Of a DNA stretch of 64,000 bases, positions 56,554 to 64,000 are shown piece by piece (the first letter of the stretch is position 1; the number at the start of each line of letters is the position of its first letter). Both the position numbers and the translations under genes were made by a program. The DNA comes from Corythucha ciliata. Taxonomy: Eukaryota > Arthropoda > Insecta > Hemiptera > Tingidae. The stretch covers positions 50,744,751 to 50,808,750 of the forward strand of contig CM075942.1 in the NCBI GenBank assembly GCA_038030265.1, read 5' to 3'. The notes below the pieces were generated by a model that had not been told where the DNA came from, searched no databases, and was given only the letters and a program-made list of their open reading frames with translations.

Positions 56554-59500
56554 TCACAGCATTAAAAGTATCGCGCAACTGGCTGTAACAATGAAAACCT
56601 CCTTGTAAAATGTAAATACCGCCTTCCAAAATCCGCCTGTTTTATCGTAAAATGTGAAGATCCTCACGAGGCAGGGCATGGCCAGTCCCAGCGTGCACTG
56701 CCCCAGAGTTCCCGAGAAACTGAGAATTTCGCTCATATTGGGAACGAGGATGGCTAGCATGACTGCGTCAAAAAGCAAGAAAATTTAGAAAATCCGTCAA
56801 AAGTGCTGGATATATATAATTATATGTATTACTTTGTGCTAAAACGATGACCAACTTTAAGATGTATTGAGCGGCCAGTTGTCGCTCAACGACAAAATGC
56901 GACACGTAGTCGGCCCAGAGAACGGTGTGCGTGACATAGTTGGTTAGGGCGAATGACGTTACCGTGGAGACGATTAACGCGAATTGAACAATTTCAGCTG
57001 ACCTGCGAATTTAATTACAGTCGTTATAAATTATTTCGCAGCGCTATAATACAGAAATTTATTACATGTCTTGCTTTAAATTTAACGTCACTGTCTCCTG
57101 TATATTAGGACCGAATTTCAGATAGCAAATCCAACCGAATACGACGTATAAAATAGCGATTCCAGTGGCTGACGTGTTTAGAGCGCCGAAAAATGTCGTT
57201 AGCTGGCCAGGATTTTTCATTTCACTGTTCAAGGGAAGAATCTTATTCGCGCGTTACGCGAAATAATTAAAAAACTCCATGAAAAAAAGAAAAAAAAAAC
57301 ACATTTTTTTTCCGAAGTCCTACCACTGTAATACACCCAGAAGAGAAAAACGCGATGCCCATGCAGTACAATGTACCAGAAAGCGACCCGAATGCCGGCC
57401 GATGTTCTGAGGGAAACCCATCCATGAGGCAGTAGTAGAAAATGTACAAAATACTGCATAGAATAACGGTGTTTCCAAAAGCGGAAATGGCTGTCATTCC
57501 TTTGAGACGAAGAATCATATTGGTGGCGACGAGCGGGATGGACAATACGAGGATGTACGTATTGAGCGAGTAGTGTCCGATGTAATGAGTGAAAATCTGC
57601 GGTGGAGTAAGGAGAATTTAGGATGGATTGGGAGGGGGAGGGGCACTCATTTCTTACTGTTTGAGTATTCATCGCCATAAAAATTACGTAAACCACGCCT
57701 CCGCCGAATTGACCAAGAAGAAGCAATAAATTGACAATGTGCCTAGAATGAAACGCGTCAAAAGGACAAAAAACTCAACAATGACATTTTGTGCACTATA
57801 ATCACTCAATGTATGAAGTCCAACTTCGAAGGCACTTTGGACCGTCTTCAATGGCCGCCCCGATTGTTCCTCTGTAGGTCATTTGTGGAGAGCCCTTTCT
57901 TCTCCTGCTAAGCTCATTGTGTGATTCAATCTGGGAAAACAGACGTTACATTTATTTAAACTAAGTTAACAGATGGAAACCTACAGCCTCCCCCCCCCCC
58001 CAGGGCCGGATCAAAGTAGGGATTGCAGGGGCGATGGCCGTAGATGGTAAAATCTCGACACATAGTATCCATTTTGGCCTTGTTATTACCACACGAAACG
58101 TTTAGAGTTTCTGGACCGTGGCCCTGGTGATTCAGGAGAATTTAAAATGTCTATGACTATCAAGCCGTTTCAAACCCGACATAATTTGTCGGTTATGGAG
58201 CGGAATATTCTATTAATAACATGCTAACGATAAGCGTAAAACGCCTTTTTCTGGACTATACGCTGGTTTTCACCTTGCAGAAGGCCTAGCCAGTAGGCTA
58301 ACCTGCTGGGCTCCCAGAGCTTGATTCTTTGTTTATAAGGAACCTGGGACGTTTCTGAGGCAAAATTTCAAAGTTACGCGACCTTCAAGAGCTGATAGTT
58401 TGTTTCTTGAGAAGTATTTCCCATCGGAGAGCCAAAAATAAAATTTGGCGGGGGGGGGGGGCTACAGTCTGTCAGTTTTTTCTTGATTTTTCTGGCAGAT
58501 ACGTCACTGAAGAAATGAACGCAGAGTCCGTTTCTGTAGGGCAACATTTTGTAATTTAGAGACCAAAAATCCATATTCCTGGACTATGTATGGCTATTTC
58601 TTCTTTAAATTGTCAGGTTTTCAGATGAAAACGGCGATTTCCGGCTCTATTTGTAATTTTATTAGAAAACAGGGTCTTCGTGGCTCCATGTACAGCCCCC
58701 ACCTCACCTCTCACCCACCTAAAAAACCAGACGTGGCCGCGTTTCCAGTCCTAAAGAGGGTCCTGGGGGTTTTTTGAGGTCAATCCGAAAGTAATAGAGA
58801 AAATGGTGCTTACCGGCCTAAAATACACGTTTTATGATGAGCCCAAGGTCTGGGGCCAGTTTTCATGGTGTATCTGACGAAAATCGTAATTTTTGATGAC
58901 TTTGACCCCTTGTTACTTTTAAGGTTTTTGAAAGACAAAGTGTCCAGTTTCTTAGTCAAGTAGCCAGTTTAAAGGGCTAAATCGACTAGTTAGATGCATT
59001 GGTCGCCAGTTACGTTCGATGAGGGCGAAAAATGTTTCCAAGGTGAAAGTGTCCAGTAATCAGGAGGAATAAAAGTTTTTTGGTGTCTCAAAATAGTGCA
59101 TTTAAGCTAATTCGTTAAATTTGTTAGCATTGATGTGGTTGGTGCAATAAACGCGTTTCATCAAGCTTAGCTCGCTTTTGGGGGCGGCACTTTGAAACTG
59201 GTCCCGAATCGCGCCGATATTCAGCTAGGAAACTTCCAATTTCCTGGGTATTCGTCGGGCTTTGAGTGCGCTTGAGACCAGCTAGCCTGAGTGTTCCACC
59301 GTCACGAAAAAGGCCCCGCGAAGCATGACATTTCACTTAAATTACAAATTAGACCCTAAACTTGCAGTTTCGCTGAAATCCATCCCTGGAACTAGCGAAT
59401 ATTCAGAGAGAGAACTCGCGGATGTTTGCCTTAAAAAATGTTGCAACTTTGTGGCTATTCGTCACTATTCGTCGGCGCTTCTCACGATCTCTAGAAAAAA

Positions 59501-61368
59501 TACCAGAAACTTGCGACTTCGTGAAAATAAATATTAGAAATGAAGAAATTTCCGGCTAATTATACCCGAGACTTGCAATTTTACGCACATTTTACCCGAA
59601 ATCTATCGCTTTAATTAAGACCTGGAACTTGCAATATCGTGAAGATTTTCAGAGGTTATATTTACCAGGCTTTAAGGGGTCCTCACACGTACAATAAATG
59701 TTCCTCTTTTAGAGTTCATTTGCACGAATTCAGGGGAGGGGGTGTTTAATAATTGTATTTGTCTTGGGTAACAGTTTTTTGCGCTGTTTCAGTTACAAAT
59801 GTAGCGGCCCAACAGGCACTTATCGGTTTCTTTTTAGCGCTCGATGAGCTCCGCTTGTGAGTAGTGTGTCATGCGTTTTTTGGCCTAACCTTCTTAATTT
59901 TTTATTGTGGCGCTCAATGGCGTTGCCAGTGCCGTGGAAGAGTTTTCTTGGAGGGAAAGCCCCGGATGGCATTTTGGGCGGTTACCATCTCGTCTCTTTC
60001 GTTTTTCCATCGAAAAAAATGCAGGAAATTTAAATTATTGCGGTATTCGCAAATTGTTAGCTCGCCGGTTTTTGGGGTTCCGGAAAAAATTCCTTTACCA
60101 ATTAAAATATCGCCAACCCATCCATCATTGACCACACCGGACCATCAGAAACTCGGAAAGTTTTACTCGTAGTTCAATTCAGTTCTAGGAACAATTACTC
60201 AATTCTTTACTTTTTCATTCTCTTTATGTGGTGAAAATCGAAGAAGCTATTTAACAAAAAATGCGGTCGTCATTACAGTGATTTCCCTCCTTTTTTTTTT
60301 TACTGTTCCAATATGTTGAATACCGAACAGTAGAAATTTAACGAAGAGAGAGCGAGAGGATGATACGTAGAATATCAATAGTAATTAACAAAATGAGCCT
60401 GCACTCATTTAAGAACTTTGTGCAATTGTGAATATCCAGAAATCTAACCTTGAGGCTTAGGCCTCTCCCCCCCCCCTCCACGCGCTTCTTATACCTAATC
60501 TAAACAGTCATCAAGACCCCATTGTTACACTTCATCGTTCAAAAGATCCGCCCCGCCCACCCTCTCTGAGATTGACTAATGTAGAGTTGCAAAACTTAAG
60601 AAACATAAATTAACGTTTGCAATTTGAGTAATATTTACCAGGATGAGAGCGCAGTAGTTAAGTATATAACTGGTCACGACGACGATGATTATTCCGCCCA
60701 AATAACCGGCCCTGTTGAAGCCAGAAGGGAGCGATAGAATCCCAGTGCCGACAGTGCATCGAAAAATGTGTAGAACGCTTTCGTAATACCTACGCGAGTG
60801 AGAGACAGAAAAAAGTGCATTATTTAGGAAGCCTTTTCAATCGGGAAATAAAGCTTCAACGATGCCTAGTCAAGCGTGTCCAAATGACTGATAATTCAAG
60901 GCTTGAGTAAATACGGGAGCGGGAGGGCAACAGAAAGATCTAATTTCTATGATTCTCAGTAATTATTTTTACTGTCTTTAACGAATAACGAAACGTGGAA
61001 CAAAGAGTTTTCTGTTTCGTTTAAACCTGACCCAAAAAAGGTGAAAATTATTTTTCAGAAAGAGATACCTACATTGGGTTTGTCATATTTTCGCACAACA
61101 AACTAGATTTTTTTTTTAATTTTGGAAAAATTGTATTTATTTACGTGGTTTTTTGTCCCATGGGCTCCGGCTGGTCCTCTTTTTTATTCGATTCCGTCAT
61201 TGCCGGTGTGAGCCATTCTTCGTTGAGTCGCAACGTAAACACGCCTTCTCTGTTCGAAACAATTAAATAGGTAATAGAAAAATTATCAACGTGTTTTGAG
61301 TTGGAACAATTATTATCTCGAGAAATATTTTTTATCGCGTTAATTGCAACTTACGTCAAGCCTTTCAT
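56554..61368 (-). CDS. SLC36-like proton-coupled amino acid transporter
   Basis: Integral membrane transporter of the amino acid/auxin permease superfamily, expected to move small amino acids with protons at the plasma membrane or lysosome. Nine exons in minus-strand order: 61368-61355, 61249-61145, 60789-60639, 57930-57806, 57742-57658, 57596-57324, 57241-57066, 57002-56833, 56762-56554; phases agree throughout and give 435 aa, close to the family norm. The start is MKGLT; the next exon reads EGVFTLRLNEEWLTP. TM1 carries the family signature GTGILSLPSGFNRAG. Further hydrophobic segments include LLLLLGQFGGGVVYVIF, ISAFGNTVILCSILYIF, GIAILYVVFGWICYLKFGP and a C-terminal VFIVTASCAILLML. LPLNSEMKNP is also typical. 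Intron 3, of 2.7 kb, holds repeat debris. Substrate cannot be told; the family is confident. Confidence 0.9.
57931..60638 (-). other. Transporter intron 3
   Basis: 2.7 kb of intron with poly(C)/poly(G) tracts near 57989, 58450 and 60468 and several non-coding ORFs (for example 59325-59537 and 59864-60172) that resemble nothing known. Confidence 0.75.
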
Positions 61369-62559
61369 ATCGCACAATGCAAAACCGGTGAAAATGAACT
61401 CGATGGTAAACGCTCGGCCAACTTCACAGCGACAACTGCCCTGAACTCAATGGACAGGTGGGACGGGAAAACTCTTTCCCCCCTCTTTAAACCCATCATT
61501 TTGTAAATAAAGAAGTAAAAATGTTTCTTTTTTTGTCGATCTGGTTATAGTGGCCCAACTTGACGTCGCTTGAGCCTCTTCTCTGTCCAGTACTGGAAAA
61601 ACAAGGGATTCGCCACACAAAAAATTAAGACGTCAATAAATCGCCGATTGTCCCCAAGTTTATTGACCTAATCTCTCCGGGGTTGACATTCCAGGTACAA
61701 TGCTCCTGTTTTGGGAAGCTCCATTACAGGAAGCTCCGGCTTTGACTTTAATCGCAAATATCAAAGCCCATCTACGGGTATCCTTGTGTTCAGCATTGAT
61801 GAGTAGAGGAGTTGGGCTGTTTGAGGCGGATGGGTGGTGAGGGGAGATAATTTGAAGACCATCGTGACGAATTACAAAAAAAAAAAAGTTAACAAATGAG
61901 AAGCCCTTAACTTCATTCTAATGGTTGGCCAGTTTTGTGCAAACTGTAGCCGAAGAGAGAATCTTGGGGGGCCTTGACGTATATAACTGGTCGTGAAGAC
62001 TAGCCTTGAATGTGATAGTAATTGAGATCACAGTGTGCATGTAAAGTAGAAAGTTATTTTCAATGTTTTTGTGCAGTTCCCCTGGAATTTTATTGGCATA
62101 AAACAGGTAGTTGATATCGAACTCGTCCCTTTTTATATCTTAGGCGATAAATCACAATGTTTCCGCATAGCGGTACAAAAGACAATGAAAAAAAAAAAAT
62201 ACAAGCAGCATTCTTGGATTGTCGGGAAATAGCAAAAATGATTCGAATAAACAAAACAAACACTATAGCTATTTGAGGACTGGCATTCCTGCATAATGAA
62301 CCCTAAAATAAAACGAACAGAACTTGGCAAAATCGTGATTGAAACTGCCTGACTATACCATTGTGTCTCCGACCACTCGCTGTGGTTAGGTCCCAACAAA
62401 TTTCGTAGTTTTATAACGGACGGGAAGGTATTGTGCGGACACTCAAGCAAGCATAAGACGCGATGGAGAAGTGGGACCTCGTAGAACTGTCATGGGCGTA
62501 GTTAAAAGGGGGGGGGGACTGCCCAAAACATTCAACCAATACTGGACATTTCACCTTTA
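61369..62559. other. Upstream region of the transporter
   Basis: Presumed 5' UTR and promoter on the minus strand; no clear TATA box. ORF 62133-62450 (-) is hydrophobic but without family resemblance. A G10 tract lies at about 62508-62517. Confidence 0.4.
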
Positions 62560-62990
62560 AAAAAAAAATTATGAGTACCCGTGAAATTGGCTTGGCTTTT
62601 TTAGGATACCCCCCCCCCCCACAAAATTGTTTTTTGACAGAACCGCCAAGTTTGGTCTTAGATTAAATTAGCCAAACTGCCGATTTATGTGAGCGAGCTG
62701 AAACGCTAAAGTATGGTTCTGTAAGTGTCAAATCTGTGAAATATTGTAACTTTGCAAGTGCCTAACAAGTGTAATTGCTATTTTGAATAGTGAAACGGGA
62801 TGGGTCAATCACGCGGAATTTTCTTCTTAGGGAGTAAACGCGGTGTAATTGGATATTTACGTGAGTAAACCCCGTGAAATTGGGTTCTGTGTGCAATAAT
62901 AAAATTCTGATCTCGAAAGAGCCCTGAACCTGTGGAATTGATTTCTTAAAGTGCCACGCGAAATTCGGGTTAAAACAAGGGGTGAAATGT
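62560..62990 (-). repeat. Family A array, reverse orientation
   Basis: Units such as CCCGTGAAATTGGCTTGG and GTAAACCCCGTGAAATTGGG. Confidence 0.65.
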
Positions 62991-63141
62991 TCTGATTTAA
63001 GGCATCGAAACAACTCACGCCATAATCAAGTCAATTTAATTCAGTCAAATAGTCAATTTCGGAAAACGGAAATAGTCAAAGCCTTCAGAAGAAAACCGCA
63101 TATTGGTCCAACGGACCAAATAAGAGCTAACATTCGAATAT

Positions 63142-63238
63142 ATGCAAAAGGTCGTAGCTGTAGGAGCCTACGTTGTCGAGGGAACGTTGACGAGGGAAGA
63201 CTGACAATATAGGCTCCTACGGCTACGACCTTTTGCAT
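63142..63238. repeat. Hairpin with about 37-bp arms
   Basis: ATGCAAAAGGTCGTAGCTGT.. and ..ACGGCTACGACCTTTTGCAT pair with two or three mismatches around a loop of some 25 bases. Probably a small foldback element. Confidence 0.75.
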
Positions 63239-63241
63239 TTA

Positions 63242-63318
63242 CAGGGTGATTCAGGAGCAGATGCATACATATGCTGAAGTATGTTGTAGTACTAAGTATT
63301 TGCGACTAAAATCACCCT
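63242..63318. repeat. Short inverted repeat with CAGGGTGATT ends
   Basis: CAGGGTGATT at the left and AATCACCCT at the right. ATTTGCGAC and GTCGCAAAT form a second overlapping pair just after it. Directly adjacent to the hairpin before it. Confidence 0.45.
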
Positions 63319-63779
63319 ATGAGCACAGGGTCGCAAATGCTTTCCTTCTGAGATACTTGTACAATGAGGAAGTTTCACATTTTCCAAAAACATTTTCTTC
63401 GATGAGCCATATCAATCCTTTCATGAAATAGTACAGTCACCGACCTGAAAAACCTGTGTTTTTTAGTACAAATTGCATCATAACTCGGACAATATTGGTG
63501 CTAGCGACCTGGATGTGGTCTCATTCGACTCAGCGTTAGCAAATATGTCGGGAACCATCTTAAATTCAAGTCAATTCTAAAAACTCAAATGTAAGGAATT
63601 TTCCAAACTTTCCTCCACTCCGCAATCATGGTTTCCCCCCCCCCTCCCACAACTCGGCACTCATCGGATCTCGTATTCTAGTATAATGAGGGATTTTTGA
63701 GCCAAGTTTCAGAGGTGGACCTAGTTTTGCCCTCTAGAAATCATTTCTTGACTGTAGTAAAAATAAATAGGTAAATAAA
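63319..63779. other. Intergenic sequence with nothing recognised
   Basis: No gene or clear repeat; contains a C10 tract near 63636. Confidence 0.5.
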
Positions 63780-64000
63780 TAAATGGTTGGTGATATACGC
63801 AGGTACTGCACCTACGCGTAAAACGCTATATGCAGGTCTGGTACCTACATATGCGCTATCTGCAGGTATTGTACCTACGCGTTGCAGGTAAAGTCCTACA
63901 TGTAACACGCTATCTGCAGGTACTGTAACTATACGTAAAACGCTATTTGCAAGTACGGCACGCGTAAAACACTATTTGCAGGGGCGTAAAATGCTGGTTA
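63780..64000 (+). repeat. Approximately 33-bp tandem repeat running off the window end
   Basis: About six units near CTGCAGGTACTGTACCTACG and CGTAAAACGCTAT, with internal palindromic GGTACNGTACC. The array continues beyond 64000. Confidence 0.8.

Noticed and set aside
61198..61200. Internal ATG as start of the transporter
   Set aside because: The frame is open upstream to a splice acceptor at 61249, and a phase-matched exon with ATG (61355-61368) precedes it, giving a better N-terminus.

Overview
The window is nuclear DNA from an animal. Genes are split by GT-AG introns, from tens of bases to 10 kb, that are full of transposon debris. The gene set (a vitellogenin with an arthropod-style C-terminus, an ARAP/RhoGAP15B-type RhoGAP, protein kinase N, an SLC36-like transporter) points to an arthropod, most likely an insect. 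I cannot name the species from sequence alone.

Layout: (1) 1-2227 (+) is the 3' part of a vitellogenin gene: five exons, 658 codons and stop, with a poly(A) signal at 2283. (2) 2290-8350 is a convergent intergenic stretch with a hAT-like element, a cysteine-rich ORF and degenerate repeats. (3) 12672 down to about 8351 (-) is a RhoGAP gene that I resolve into about 12 phase-consistent exons (PH-PH-RhoGAP-RA-PH); only its last exon is uncertain. (4) 12673-17792 separates the divergent RhoGAP and Pkn genes and holds several snap-back (foldback) elements. (5) 17793-52880 (+) is a complete protein kinase N gene: 19 coding exons, 1057 aa, three HR1 domains, C2-like domain, AGC kinase. Its introns carry candidate alternative first, terminal and micro-exons, a nested two-exon gene of unknown function (39701-41415), a 5'-truncated LINE with an intact reading frame, a 400-bp foldback, and a decayed Penelope-like retroelement bounded by 180-bp inverted terminal repeats. 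(6) 61368 down to 56554 (-) is a nine-exon SLC36-like amino acid transporter (435 aa), convergent with Pkn. (7) 61369-64000 is upstream and intergenic repeat sequence.

The genes do not form a pathway. Pkn is a Rho/Rac effector kinase and the neighbouring divergent gene is a Rho-family GAP, so both act in small-GTPase signalling, but adjacency alone is weak evidence of a functional link.

I found no convincing new multi-gene system. The most interesting items are the Penelope-like element, whose two terminal repeats each contain a hammerhead-ribozyme-shaped segment with two altered core bases; the nested unknown gene; phase-compatible candidate Pkn isoform exons; a dispersed approximately 30-bp degenerate repeat that recurs about ten times in both orientations; and the density of 9-14 nt poly(G)/poly(C) tracts. 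All exon joins come from reading frame, splice consensus and family knowledge; none was checked against transcripts or a database.
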